A DNA stretch of 64,000 nucleotides from the NCBI RefSeq assembly GCF_014138625.1, contig NZ_JACJHY010000016.1:62001-126000 (forward strand). The letters are read 5' to 3'. Of the stretch, positions 10,777-20,621 are shown in pieces; positions within the stretch are counted from its first letter, which is position 1; the number at the start of each line of letters is the position of its first letter. The position numbers were made by a program, and so were the translations under genes. Source of the stretch: Aminobacter ciceronei. Its GTDB lineage: Bacteria; Pseudomonadota; Alphaproteobacteria; Rhizobiales; Rhizobiaceae. The notes beneath the pieces were generated by a model, which was not told where the DNA came from, did no database searches, and saw only the letters and a program-made list of their open reading frames with translations.

Positions 10777-12054
10777 ATGAGTACCCCGCTCGCCATCGGC
10801 ATCGACCTCGGCACGTCAGGTGCGCGCGCCGTGGTGATGACGCCCGGCTTCGAGATCGTGGCGCAGGGCGCGGCCAAACTCGCGGACTTCGGCGCCAACC
10901 CGCGCGACCCGAAAATCTGGTGGCAGGCTGTCGAGGTGGCGTTGAAGGCTGTGCTTGTCCAGGTCGACCGCACCTGGGTCCATGCCATTGCCGTCGATGC
11001 CACCTCCGGCACGCTGCTGCCTGTCGACGGCCAGGGTGTGCCGCTCGCCGAACCGCTGATGTATGACGACAAGGTCGGTGATGAGGCGTTGCTGGCCCGC
11101 ATCGCCGCCGTCATCCCGGCCGAAAGCGCGGCCCACGGCACCACGTCGGGTCTGGCCAAGGCGCTGGTCTTCCAATCCGTGCCCGGCGTCGCAAAAATCT
11201 TGCACCAGGCCGACTGGATCGCGGGACGCCTCGCCGGCCATTTCGGTACCACCGACGAAAACAATGCGCTGAAGACCGGCTACGATCCGATCGACCGGCA
11301 TTGGCCGGACTGGCTCGCTGCAGCTGGGCTCAGGACCGCACTTCTGCCACGCGTGGTGGCGCCGGGCGCGCCGATCGAAACCATCGAGCCAGCCATGGCC
11401 AAGGCCCTCGGCCTGAGCGAAGAGGTCGAGATCATCGCCGGCACCACCGATGGTTGCGCCTCGTTCCTGGCGACCGGCGCCGACAGGCCGGGCGACGGCG
11501 TCACGGCGCTCGGCTCGACGCTGACGCTCAAGCTGCTGTGTGACCGGCCGATCTTCGCGCCCGAATTCGGCATCTATAGCCACCGCCTCAATGGCATGTG
11601 GCTCGCCGGCGGCGCCTCCAACAGCGGCGGCAAAGTCTTGTCCCACTTCTTTTCCGCAGATGAGATCGTACGGCTGTCCGCCGCCATCGACCCTGATGTT
11701 TCGACCGGTCTCGATTTCTACCCGCTGCTCGAACCGGGCGAGCGCTTTCCGGTGCTTGATCCCGCCTGGCCGCCAAGGCTCACGCCGCCCCCTGCCGATG
11801 ATGCGGGCTTCCTGCAAGCCATGCTCGAGGGCATCTCCACCATCGAGAAGCTCGGTTATGACAGGTTGGCCGAACTCGGTGCACCGCCTCTGCAGTCCAT
11901 GCGTAGCCTCGGCGGCGGGGCATCCAACCCAGCCTGGACCGCGATCCGCCAGAACAGGCTCGGCGTGCCGTTCCTGCCGGCGCATTCCCAGGAGGCCGCC
12001 GCCGGCGCCGCACGACTGGCGCTCATCGGCCTCGAAGCCGTGGGAGACCTGTGA
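10777..12054 (+). CDS. FGGY-family pentulose/hexulose kinase
   Basis: A 425-residue FGGY sugar kinase. The N-terminal phosphate loop is IGIDLGTSGARAVVM, the substrate region includes DDKVGDEALLAR, and the second-domain motif is AGTTDGCASFLATGA, with GSTLTLKLL and LGGGASNPAWTAIRQ later. I set the start at ATG 10777, one base after the upstream stop, because an in-frame extension to 10717 would lie inside the aldolase gene. The stop overlaps the HAD gene. It is a second kinase in the rhamnose operon and may act on a different ketose supplied by RhaI or imported by RhaSTPQ. Confidence 0.8.
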   Translation: MSTPLAIGIDLGTSGARAVVMTPGFEIVAQGAAKLADFGANPRDPKIWWQAVEVALKAVLVQVDRTWVHAIAVDATSGTLLPVDGQGVPLAEPLMYDDKVGDEALLARIAAVIPAESAAHGTTSGLAKALVFQSVPGVAKILHQADWIAGRLAGHFGTTDENNALKTGYDPIDRHWPDWLAAAGLRTALLPRVVAPGAPIETIEPAMAKALGLSEEVEIIAGTTDGCASFLATGADRPGDGVTALGSTLTLKLLCDRPIFAPEFGIYSHRLNGMWLAGGASNSGGKVLSHFFSADEIVRLSAAIDPDVSTGLDFYPLLEPGERFPVLDPAWPPRLTPPPADDAGFLQAMLEGISTIEKLGYDRLAELGAPPLQSMRSLGGGASNPAWTAIRQNRLGVPFLPAHSQEAAAGAARLALIGLEAVGDL

Positions 12055-12890
12055 TGTCCGCCCTCCAGCTTGCAGGCATTCACGACCTGGCCGAGCGCTT
12101 CGACGTCTTCATCCTCGATCAGTTCGGCGTGTTGCACGACGGCGTGGCGCCTTACCCTGGCGCGGTCGAGACGTTGGTGCGGCTGCAGGAGCTTGGCAAG
12201 CGGACGCTGCTTCTGTCCAATTCGGGCAAACGTTCGGCGCCCAACGAGGCACGGCTGGCCAGGCTCGGTTTCGTGCCCGGCAGCTGGGATCATTTTCTCT
12301 CCTCGGGCGAGGTCGCCTGGCAGAGCCTGTGCAAGCAGCTCGGCAGCGAAGCAGGCCTGCGCTGCCTGCTCATCGCCCGCGATGGCGACCGGTCCGCCGT
12401 CGAAAACCTGCCGCTGACCTTGGTCGAAACCGGCGAAGAGGCCGACATCGTCCTGCTCTCTGCCAGCGAGGGCGACCGTTTCGAGCTCGACCACTACCGC
12501 CGGCTGCTCCAGCCCGCCGCCGAGCGCGGCGCAAGGTGCCTGTGCACCAACCCCGACAAGATCATGCTGACCTCGGTCGGACCGCGCTTCGGCGCCGGAC
12601 GCATCGCCGAACTCTACGCCGAGCTTGGCGGTGCGGTGACTTGGATCGGCAAGCCGTTTCCCGAAATCTACGCTGCTGCGCTCGACATGCTTGGCAATCC
12701 CGACCCGGTGCGCGTCGTCTGCGTCGGCGACAGCATCGAGCACGACATATCAGGTGGGCAAGGGGCTGGGCTGCGGACCGCCCTTGTCATGACCGGCGTT
12801 CTCGAGACGAGCAGTCAGACCGAGCGTGAACGGCTGTTCGCTGAACATGCCGCTATCCCGGACTTTCTTGTGCGGACATTTGCGTGGTGA
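12054..12890 (+). CDS. HAD-superfamily class IIA hydrolase (TIGR01459-like)
   Basis: A 278-residue HAD phosphatase-like protein. Motif I is ILDQFGVLHDG: the nucleophile Asp is kept, but the usual Asp two residues later is Phe, as is common in this alphaproteobacterial subgroup where it is Trp or Phe. Motif II is LLLSNSGKRS and motif IV is VCVGDSIEHDISGGQGAGL. The IIA cap lies between. The start is ATG 12054, overlapping the kinase stop by one base (GTG 12051 is an alternative). Coupling to a kinase and an aldolase suggests removal of a phosphorylated side product, but this is inference. Confidence 0.78.
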   Translation: MSALQLAGIHDLAERFDVFILDQFGVLHDGVAPYPGAVETLVRLQELGKRTLLLSNSGKRSAPNEARLARLGFVPGSWDHFLSSGEVAWQSLCKQLGSEAGLRCLLIARDGDRSAVENLPLTLVETGEEADIVLLSASEGDRFELDHYRRLLQPAAERGARCLCTNPDKIMLTSVGPRFGAGRIAELYAELGGAVTWIGKPFPEIYAAALDMLGNPDPVRVVCVGDSIEHDISGGQGAGLRTALVMTGVLETSSQTERERLFAEHAAIPDFLVRTFAW

Positions 12891-12909
12891 GCCCGCGCGG
12901 GAGGAGGAT

Positions 12910-14202
12910 ATGATGGAAACGATGATATCGGGCGGCGCCGTCGAAAACAGCAATGCCGTCAGAGAGAGGGCCCTGCGCACCGACTATGACGCCCTTGGAG
13001 AACAGCTCGACCGGCGCGGCATCACCATCGATGCCATTCTTGCCAAGGTCGAGGCCTTCGGCGTCGCAATCCCGTCCTGGGGCGTCGGCACCGGCGGCAC
13101 CCGTTTTGCCCGCTTTCCCGGCCAGGGCGAACCGCGCGACGTGTTCGACAAGGTCGAGGATTGCGCCGTCATCAACCAGCTGACGCGGGCGACGCCGACC
13201 GTCTCGCTGCATATCCCTTGGGACAAGGCCGACGCCAGCAGGTTGAAGCAGGCCGCGGCCCGTTTCGGCCTCGGCTTCGATGCGATGAATTCGAACACCT
13301 TCTCCGACGCGTCGGGGCAGAGGCAGTCCTACAAGTTCGGTTCGCTCAGCCACGCCGACCCAGCCGTCCGCCGCCAGGCGGTCGAGCACAACATCGAGTG
13401 CATTGAAATCGGCAAGACCCTGGGGTCGAAGGCGCTGACGGTGTGGATCGGTGATGGCTCGAACTTCCCCGGCCAGGTCAATTTCGCCCGGGCTTTCGAG
13501 CGTTATCTTGACGCGATGAAGGACATCTATGCGGCGCTGCCAGGTGACTGGCGACTGTTCACCGAGCACAAGATGTACGAGCCGGCCTTCTATTCGACCG
13601 TCGTGCAGGATTGGGGCACCAACTACATCATATCAAAGGAACTGGGCGACAAGGCCTATTGCCTCGTCGACCTTGGCCATCACGCCCCCAACGTCAACAT
13701 CGAAATGATCGTCTCCCGGCTGATCCAGTTCGGCAAGCTGGGTGGGTTCCACTTCAACGACTCGAAATATGGTGACGACGATCTCGATGCCGGATCGATC
13801 GACCCCTATCGCCTGTTCCTGGTCTTCAACGAACTGGTCGACGCCGAGCTTTCCGGCGCCAAGGATTTTCACCCTGCGCACATGCTCGACCAGAGCCACA
13901 ACGTCACCGACCCGATCGAAAGCCTGATGCTGTCGGCCGTCGAGGTTCAGCGGGCCTATGCCGCCGCACTGCTGGTCGACCGCAAGGCGCTCGAAGGCTT
14001 TCAGGAAGACAATGACGCACTGATGGCGACGCAGACGCTGAAGGCGGCCTACCGTACTGATGTCGAGCCGATCCTTGCCATGGCGCGGCTGAACCGGGGC
14101 GGCGCCATCGATCCGGTCGCAGCCTACCGTGCCAGCGGTTACCGCCAGAAGGTCGCGGCCGAGCGGCCGGCGTCGGTCGGCGGTGGCGGCGGCATCGTCT
14201 GA
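12910..14202 (+). CDS. rhaI: L-rhamnose isomerase RhaI (rhizobial/Pseudomonas type)
   Basis: A 430-residue TIM-barrel isomerase converting L-rhamnose to L-rhamnulose. Features of the metal-dependent isomerase family are FTEHKMYEPAFYST (Glu ligand), DLGHHAPNVNIE, GGFHFNDSKYGDDDL and DFHPAHMLDQSHN. These include the expected His and Asp metal ligands. I chose ATG 12910 (or 12913) because GGGAGGAGG lies just upstream; an open frame back to 12826 overlaps the HAD gene and is unlikely to be used. It is followed by the rhamnose mutarotase, so the two first steps of the pathway are adjacent. Confidence 0.9.
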   Translation: MMETMISGGAVENSNAVRERALRTDYDALGEQLDRRGITIDAILAKVEAFGVAIPSWGVGTGGTRFARFPGQGEPRDVFDKVEDCAVINQLTRATPTVSLHIPWDKADASRLKQAAARFGLGFDAMNSNTFSDASGQRQSYKFGSLSHADPAVRRQAVEHNIECIEIGKTLGSKALTVWIGDGSNFPGQVNFARAFERYLDAMKDIYAALPGDWRLFTEHKMYEPAFYSTVVQDWGTNYIISKELGDKAYCLVDLGHHAPNVNIEMIVSRLIQFGKLGGFHFNDSKYGDDDLDAGSIDPYRLFLVFNELVDAELSGAKDFHPAHMLDQSHNVTDPIESLMLSAVEVQRAYAAALLVDRKALEGFQEDNDALMATQTLKAAYRTDVEPILAMARLNRGGAIDPVAAYRASGYRQKVAAERPASVGGGGGIV

Positions 14203-14214
14203 GGGGGTCAGGAC

Positions 14215-14532
14215 ATGCCCGAGCGCATCGCCTTCCGCATGGTCCTCAATCCGGGCCAGGCCGCCGAGTACGAGAAACGCCACGACGAGATCTGGCCGGA
14301 CCTCAGTGCTGCGCTACGCGAAGCGGGCGTGTCCGACTACACGATCTGGCTCGATCCCGAGACCAATCACCTGTTCGCCACGCTGGTCCGCACCGATGAC
14401 CACGATATGGACAGGCTGCCGCAAACCGAGGTCAACCGCCGCTGGTGGGACTTCATGGCCGACATCATGCAGTACACCGACCGCGACGAGCCGCTGGTCG
14501 TGCCGCTGCGCAAGGTTTTTCATCTGGAGTAG
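14215..14532 (+). CDS. rhaM: L-rhamnose mutarotase RhaM (also called RhaU)
   Basis: A 105-residue protein of the family's standard length (about 104) that interconverts alpha and beta L-rhamnose to feed the isomerase. The signature MPERIAFRMVLNPG opens the protein. Conserved active-site positions are visible as Tyr19, His23, Tyr42 and the Trp77-Trp78 pair in NRRWWDF. It has a short spacer to rhaI (12 bp) and to the next aldolase (3 bp). In rhizobia the mutarotase is normally part of the rha transport operon. Confidence 0.93.
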   Translation: MPERIAFRMVLNPGQAAEYEKRHDEIWPDLSAALREAGVSDYTIWLDPETNHLFATLVRTDDHDMDRLPQTEVNRRWWDFMADIMQYTDRDEPLVVPLRKVFHLE

Positions 14533-14535
14533 ACA

Positions 14536-15219
14536 ATGACTGACAAGGCACTGCGCGAGGAGATGGTGTCGATCTGCCGGCGCATGAATTCGAGCGGTAT
14601 CAACCAGGGCACGGCAGGCAACCTTTCGGTGCGGTCGGGCCGCAGCTTCCTCATCACCCCGTCGGGTATGCCTTACGATATCATGGGCCCTGATGACATC
14701 GTCGAGATGGATTTCGACGGCACCTATGTCGGCCGCCGCCCGTCATCGGAATGGCGTTTCCACCGCGACATACTCAAGGCGCGCGAGGACATCAGCGTCG
14801 TTCTGCATTGCCATTCGGTCTATGCGACGACGCTCGCCTGCCACCACAGGACCATTCCGTCGTTCCATTACATGACCGGCGTTGCCGGCGGCACCACCAT
14901 CCGCTGTGCCGCCTATGCCACCTTCGGCACCCAGGCGCTGTCGGACAACGCGCTTGTTGCGCTGAAGGATCGGCTCGCCTGCCTGCTCGGCCAGCACGGC
15001 CAGATCTCGCTCGGCACCAACCTCGAACACGCACTGTGGCTGGCGATCGAAGTGGAGACGCTGTCGCGCATGTATGTCCAGGCGCTAATGCTCGGTGAGC
15101 CGCCGGTCCTTTCCGACGAGGAGATGGGGAGGGTGATCGATCAGATGCGCCGCATGAGCTATGGCCTGGCACCCGACGCCGAAGGCACCAACGACGTGGC
15201 GCGTCCACGCGAGGGCTGA
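14536..15219 (+). CDS. Class II aldolase, L-fuculose-phosphate-aldolase-like
   Basis: A 227-residue stand-alone class II aldolase of FucA-like length. It has GTAGNLSVR near the N-terminus, MPYDIMGPDDIVEMDFDG, the HCHS zinc pair in VVLHCHSVYATTLAC and a third His in LGQHGQIS. The short form is typical for FucA, AraD and related enzymes. It is the last gene of the plus-strand operon and the third class II aldolase in it, after the RhaD domain and the 9714 protein. A role in L-fucose or D-ribulose-type phosphate cleavage is possible; rhamnose is not excluded. Confidence 0.8.
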   Translation: MTDKALREEMVSICRRMNSSGINQGTAGNLSVRSGRSFLITPSGMPYDIMGPDDIVEMDFDGTYVGRRPSSEWRFHRDILKAREDISVVLHCHSVYATTLACHHRTIPSFHYMTGVAGGTTIRCAAYATFGTQALSDNALVALKDRLACLLGQHGQISLGTNLEHALWLAIEVETLSRMYVQALMLGEPPVLSDEEMGRVIDQMRRMSYGLAPDAEGTNDVARPREG

Positions 15220-15289
15220 GCGGCATCTCGGCTGAGGTACTCGCCGAGTATGTCGAGCGAGACGGACACACCGACTCGCGGCTGACGCC

Positions 15290-15314
15290 GGCCTGCCGCA
15301 AGCCGAATGGGCGG

Positions 15315-15321
<7 letters not shown>
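15290..15321. terminator. Hairpin between convergent operons
   Basis: GGCCTGCCGC (15290-15299) pairs with GCGGTCAGGCC (15311-15321) with one bulged T. It sits between the end of the rhamnose operon (15219) and the end of the minus-strand importer operon, overlapping the latter's stop codon. It could act as a bidirectional terminator, though no T-run is present on either strand. Confidence 0.35.
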
Positions 15322-16376
<1,055 letters not shown>

Positions 16377-16415
16377 AGAATCCTCCTGGAAACTCTCTTC
16401 TGCACATCGCGCATG

Positions 16416-16437
16416 CCGAAAATCACGGGATTTTCGG
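16416..16437 (-). terminator. Intra-operon hairpin before the ATPase gene
   Basis: A perfect 9-bp stem, CCGAAAATC (16416-16424) with GATTTTCGG (16429-16437) and a 4-base loop, lies in the 73-bp gap between the permease stop and the ATPase ribosome site. The unpaired downstream sequence has no T-run. Partial attenuation of the ATPase gene or mRNA processing is plausible. Confidence 0.4.
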
Positions 16438-16449
16438 GCTGATATGCGT

Positions 16450-17271
16450 TCAGCCCTTGACCGCGCCTGCCGTCATCGAGCCGCTGATCTGGCGATACAT
16501 GATGAGGCCGAGCAGCATCGGCGGCAGGGCGCCGACGATCATGACGGCCGAGGCGACGCCCCACTGCACGCCGCCGCCGCTGGCGGCGAAGAAGAACGAA
16601 GCGCCGACGGTGATGGGCACGGCCTTGGACGTGGTCAGCATCAGGCCGAACAGGAACTCGTTCCAGGCGGTGATGAAGCCGAAGATCAGGCTGGTGACGA
16701 TGGCCGGGCGACAGAGCGGCGCAATCACCCTGGTCAGGATCTGGAAACGCGTGGCGCCGTCCATCAGTGCCGCCTCGTCGAGTTCGCCGGGCAGGTCGCG
16801 GATGGCGTTGACCAGGATGACCAGCGCCAGCGGCAGATTGACGATGGCAAGGATCAGGCCGAGGCCGAGGCGCGTGTCGAGCAGCGAAAGCCACTGGAAC
16901 ATCATGTAGAGCGGAATGGCGAAAATGATCAGCGGCACGGCGCGCAAATTGACGATGAGCGGCAACAGCGTGCGTTCGCCGAGCTTGCCGCGGGCGATCG
17001 CATAGGCAGCGGGCAAAGCCAGCGCCACCGCAAGCAGCGTGCCGAGGGCCGCGACAGCCACGCTGTTCACCAGATAAAGAAAAATGTTCAACCGGTCGGA
17101 CACCGTAAACACGGTGGCGTAGTTTTCGAGCGTCGGTGCGTAGACCCAGAGGCCCGGATTGGTCGACAGCTCGCGCGCGCTCTTGAACGAGGTCGACAGC
17201 GTGACGAGGATCGGGAAATTCATCGCCAGTGCGGCGATGGCGAAGACGATCCAGCGGAGGGCGTTGATCAT
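16450..17271 (-). CDS. ABC importer permease (MalG-type)
   Basis: A 273-residue type 1 importer permease with about six hydrophobic spans. The EAA loop near the C-terminus reads ELDEAALMDGATRFQILTRV, the coupling helix that contacts the ATPase. ATG 17271 overlaps the upstream permease stop by one base (TGATG). A much longer frame upstream to 17898 is the antisense-like shadow of the neighbouring permease. It is the MalG-like half of the channel in the nan-type operon. Confidence 0.88.
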   Translation of the reverse strand: MINALRWIVFAIAALAMNFPILVTLSTSFKSARELSTNPGLWVYAPTLENYATVFTVSDRLNIFLYLVNSVAVAALGTLLAVALALPAAYAIARGKLGERTLLPLIVNLRAVPLIIFAIPLYMMFQWLSLLDTRLGLGLILAIVNLPLALVILVNAIRDLPGELDEAALMDGATRFQILTRVIAPLCRPAIVTSLIFGFITAWNEFLFGLMLTTSKAVPITVGASFFFAASGGGVQWGVASAVMIVGALPPMLLGLIMYRQISGSMTAGAVKG

Positions 17272-18155
17272 CAGCGGGCTCCCTTGCGACGGGCGGCAAG
17301 CGCGTTGAGGCCGTAGAGCACGGCAAACGACACCACGAACAGAATGACCGAAGCCGCGACCGCCTTGCCGATAGCTCCCTGTTTGAAGAAGGCTTCGTAG
17401 ATATAGATCGACAGTGAAGCGGTGGAGCCGCCCGGGCCGCTGCCTGTCAGCACATAGACATTGTCGAAGACGCGGAAGCCATCGATGAAGCGGATGAGCA
17501 GGGCAACCACGATCGTCGGCGCCATCAGCGGCAGTTCGATGTACCAGAGACGGTGGCGGTAGCGCGCGCCGTCCATGGCGGAGGCCTCGACGATCTCCTT
17601 GGGGATGGCCTGGTAGGCCATGTAGAACAACAGGAAGGCGAACGGCGTCCATTGCAGCGTCTCGACGACGACCAGCGTCCAGAAAGCCGAGCCCGGTCCG
17701 AGGAACGAGAAGCTCGCGCCGAACCAGGTCCAGAGATAATTGGGCACCGGGCCGACGAACTCGTGCAGCACGAGGCGGTACATCAGGCCGACGAGCGCCG
17801 GCGCCACCATCAACGGCAACATCAGGATCGCCATCAGCCAGCTGCGCTTTTCGATGAGCGGCGACAGGAAGATGGCGAGGAAAAGGCCGAGCGCACATTC
17901 GAGCAGTGCGGTCAGAAGGCCGAAGCGGAGGGAGAACCAGCTCGCCTGCCAGAACGACTGGTCGTTCCAGACGGCGGCGAAGTTGGAGAAACCCGTGATC
18001 TCAGGCCTGCGCAGGGTCTCGAAACTGACCTCGGACACCGAGTAGACGAGATTGACGACAGCCGGGAAGCCAAGGAAGACGAGCAGGAACAGCACCAGTG
18101 GCACTGCCAGCAGACGGAATTCGGACGAGGGGGCGCGTTGCGAAAGCGTTGTCAT
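17271..18155 (-). CDS. ABC importer permease (MalF-type)
   Basis: A 294-residue type 1 permease. It has a hydrophobic first span (LLAVPLVLFLLVFLGFPAVV), further spans, and the EAA loop IPKEIVEASAMDGARYRHRLWYI. I chose ATG 18155 (MTTLSQRAPSSEF) because the in-frame extension to 18341 has no membrane or family sequence and includes two repeat copies and non-coding DNA. It is coupled to the second permease through TGATG. Confidence 0.88.
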   Translation of the reverse strand: MTTLSQRAPSSEFRLLAVPLVLFLLVFLGFPAVVNLVYSVSEVSFETLRRPEITGFSNFAAVWNDQSFWQASWFSLRFGLLTALLECALGLFLAIFLSPLIEKRSWLMAILMLPLMVAPALVGLMYRLVLHEFVGPVPNYLWTWFGASFSFLGPGSAFWTLVVVETLQWTPFAFLLFYMAYQAIPKEIVEASAMDGARYRHRLWYIELPLMAPTIVVALLIRFIDGFRVFDNVYVLTGSGPGGSTASLSIYIYEAFFKQGAIGKAVAASVILFVVSFAVLYGLNALAARRKGAR

Positions 18156-18164
18156 CAATCGATC

Positions 18165-18208
18165 TAAGGCTGGCGTTCCAATGGATTTAAGGCCGGCGTT
18201 CCAATGGA
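18165..18208. repeat. Two 21-bp direct repeats upstream of the permease start
   Basis: Copies at 18165-18185 and 18188-18208 match at 20 of 21 positions (core GGCGTTCCAATGGA) with a 23-bp period. They lie in the leader just before the permease start. Origin by a short tandem duplication is the simplest reading; no function is evident. Confidence 0.7.
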
Positions 18209-18382
18209 AGCAATGGTGGCTGGCCGACCCCCGAAGCGGCGGTCGTGTCGGGGGCATGCACCTGGACGGGCTCAGGATTCGACACCTCGGACCCGTGGGA
18301 GCAAAACGGATGCCAGGATCGCCCGGCCATACCAGGGGCATAGAAGCGCGGAGAAGTGCCGAAATCCCGAACCTGTAGGAGT

Positions 18383-18413
18383 GGCCGGCGACGGCCTGGT
18401 GCTGCCGCCGGCC
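18383..18413 (-). terminator. Hairpin after the nan-operon binding-protein gene
   Basis: GGCCGGCG (18383-18390) pairs exactly with CGCCGGCC (18406-18413) across a 15-base loop, immediately after the binding-protein stop at 18420 and before the permease genes. No T-run is present. It is likely a partial terminator or mRNA stabiliser that favours binding-protein expression. Confidence 0.5.
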
Positions 18414-18419
18414 AGCCGA

Positions 18420-19748
18420 TTACTTGAGCAGCTCGGTCATGCCCTTTTCGGTGTTGGCAAGGGCGTCGTCGAGCGACTGCTGGCCCGACCAGTAGCCGGT
18501 GAACTCCTTGGCCTGGAGTTCGTAGACCGAGAGCGCCTTGGCCGAGGTGCCGCCGTTCATGACGTAGCCATACTTGCTGGCGAACTCGCCGAGCTTGACC
18601 AGGTCGGGGCGCTCGGCCGCGACTTCCTTCACGACGTCGGGGGTGAGTGCCGGCGCGCCGCTGCTCCTGGCGTAGATCAGCGCTGCTTCCTTCGACGACA
18701 GCCACTTGATGAAGGCCTTGGCGCCATCCTTGTTCTCGGCGTTCTTGTTGAGGCCGAAGCCGAGGCCATGGATGTGGGTGAAGCGGCCCTCGGGTCCGGC
18801 CGGCGGGGCGATGGTCTCGGTGACCTCGGCAACCGTCGGCGACTTCTCCTTGGAGGTCAGGTCGGAGGCAGCCGCGTTCCATTGCATCATTGCCGCAACC
18901 TGGCCGGAGGCGTAGGCGGCGTTGGCTTCGGCGAACTCGTAGGACAGCGAGTCACGCGGGGTGGCGCCGGCGTCATAGAGCAGCTTGTAGGTCTCGAGGC
19001 CCTTGCGATAGGCGTCGGAATTGACCGTCACCTTGCCGCTCTCGTCCATCCAGTTGCCGCCGTAGGAACGCGGCAGCGACTGGAACACCATCATGTTGAA
19101 CAGCAGGTTCTTGAGCTGCAGTACGGTGCCGTAGCGGGTCGGGCTGTCCGGGTTGACGGCCTGGGTGAAGTAGAGCGCCGTCGCCGCGTAGTCGTCCCAG
19201 GTCCACTCGTCCGGGTTTTTCGGCTCGAGCTTCTTGCCGAGGTGCTTCTCGGAAATCTCGGCGAATCTGGCCTTTGCTGCGTCATCCTTGAGCAGCGCCT
19301 CGACCAGGTCCTTGCGGTAATACATGAAGTGCAGCGAAAGATCGGTCGGCACGCCGAACTGCTTGCCTTCATACTGCATGGTGGAGAGCACGGAGTCGCC
19401 ATAGACAGCCTTGGCCTCGTCCGAAAGCTCGACCGGCTCCATGAACGGCGCATAGCGGCCGATGGAGTATGTGGCGAGCAGGTTGACGTCGAAGGCCTTC
19501 GAGCCGGCGGCGAGGTCGGCCTGCAGCTTGTCCCAGAAGCCGTCGCGGTTGAAGAACAGCAACTCGACCTTGTTGGCGTCGGACGTGTCGGATTTGGCGT
19601 TGTAGGCGTCGGCGGCGGCGCGCAGCGCGGTCTCCTCTGGGCCGCCCGGCCAGCCGAGCACGGTCACCTTGGCGAAGGCGGGGCTCGCCATCAGGCTGGC
19701 GATCGCAGCCGCGATCAGGCCGCCCTTTCTGAGCGTCGAAAATGTCAT
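18420..19748 (-). CDS. ABC importer substrate-binding protein, family 1
   Basis: A 442-residue periplasmic binding protein of the extracellular solute-binding family 1 (maltose/oligosaccharide-like). A signal peptide MTFSTLRKGGLIAAAIASLMASPAFA ends near residue 26. Features include LGWPGGPEETALRAAADAYN at the mature start, a YGVPTDLS-like stretch (FGVPTDLSLHFMYYRKDL) and GGNWMDESGKVTVNS. It lies 19 bp after nanK and before the two permeases. The ligand is inferred as an amino sugar such as N-acetylmannosamine from nanK and nanE; direct evidence is lacking. Confidence 0.85.
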   Translation of the reverse strand: MTFSTLRKGGLIAAAIASLMASPAFAKVTVLGWPGGPEETALRAAADAYNAKSDTSDANKVELLFFNRDGFWDKLQADLAAGSKAFDVNLLATYSIGRYAPFMEPVELSDEAKAVYGDSVLSTMQYEGKQFGVPTDLSLHFMYYRKDLVEALLKDDAAKARFAEISEKHLGKKLEPKNPDEWTWDDYAATALYFTQAVNPDSPTRYGTVLQLKNLLFNMMVFQSLPRSYGGNWMDESGKVTVNSDAYRKGLETYKLLYDAGATPRDSLSYEFAEANAAYASGQVAAMMQWNAAASDLTSKEKSPTVAEVTETIAPPAGPEGRFTHIHGLGFGLNKNAENKDGAKAFIKWLSSKEAALIYARSSGAPALTPDVVKEVAAERPDLVKLGEFASKYGYVMNGGTSAKALSVYELQAKEFTGYWSGQQSLDDALANTEKGMTELLK

Positions 19749-19767
19749 GTCGTGTTCTCCCTCTAGT

Positions 19768-20616
19768 TCAGTTCTGACGTTTTACTAGATCCGCGATGCC
19801 CACGACGCCGGCGCTCTCTCCGAGTGCTGCCGCGTGAAGCTGCGGGGTGAGCCGTGGCGGCAGGCTTCCCAGTGCCTGCCGGACGGATTCGAGATATCCG
19901 GGTGCCAGACCGATGCCGCCGCCGATGACGATGCGGGCCGGGTCGAGCATGAGCTGGATGTTGCGGCACAGAAGGGCGGTCTGACGCACCGATGCCTTGA
20001 TGATGTCCTGCGCCCAGGCTTGGCCTGCAGCTGCTGCCTCGAAGACCTCGCGCGCGGTGGCACCGGCCTGGCGCGGTGCCGCTTGTGCCGCCATCCAGTT
20101 GCCGGAGACGTGGTCCTCGAGGACGCCGGCGTTCTCGTCGAGGCTGCGCAGCAGGCCGAAATGGCCTGATAGACCGCCGAGCAGGCGGCCGTTGACGACG
20201 ATGCCGCCACCAATGCCGGTGGAGATGGTGAGGAAGACGAGGTCCTCGCCCTGGCCGGCGCCGCAGGAGAACTCGCCCCAGGCAGCGGCCTGTGCGTCAT
20301 TGGCGGCGAGCACCGCGTCGGTGCCGGCGAGCCTTTTGACGGTTGCGACCAGTGGGAAGCCGTCGGGGATATCGAGCGTCTTGCGGTTGAGCGGCGACCA
20401 GCAGCCGTCGTCGATTATGCCGGAAACGGCGACGCCTACAGTGTCGTAGCGGCCCCTCCAGCCTGAAATGGCGTCGAACAGAGACGTCAGCCATTGCTCC
20501 GGATCACCGCTGCGCGGCGTCGGCATCTTGTGCGTTTCGACCACCGTGTCCTCGCGCACCAGGGCTGCGAGCATCTTGGTGCCGCCGATGTCGAGCGCAA
20601 GAACGGCCTCAGCCAT
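19768..20616 (-). CDS. nanK: ROK-family kinase, probable N-acetylmannosamine kinase NanK
   Basis: A 282-residue ROK sugar kinase. The N-terminal phosphate motif is LALDIGGTKMLAALV and the ROK motif ISTGIGGGIVVNG is followed by a substrate region near LSGHFGLLRSLDENAGVLED. The usual zinc motif CxCGxxGCLE is not present there, so this is a zinc-less variant. The late motif is RIVIGGGIGLAPGYLESV. I set the start at ATG 20616, 5 bp after nanE; a longer frame to 20670 lies inside nanE. The ManNAc assignment rests on the adjacent nanE. Confidence 0.75.
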   Translation of the reverse strand: MAEAVLALDIGGTKMLAALVREDTVVETHKMPTPRSGDPEQWLTSLFDAISGWRGRYDTVGVAVSGIIDDGCWSPLNRKTLDIPDGFPLVATVKRLAGTDAVLAANDAQAAAWGEFSCGAGQGEDLVFLTISTGIGGGIVVNGRLLGGLSGHFGLLRSLDENAGVLEDHVSGNWMAAQAAPRQAGATAREVFEAAAAGQAWAQDIIKASVRQTALLCRNIQLMLDPARIVIGGGIGLAPGYLESVRQALGSLPPRLTPQLHAAALGESAGVVGIADLVKRQN

Positions 20617-20621
20617 GGTGA

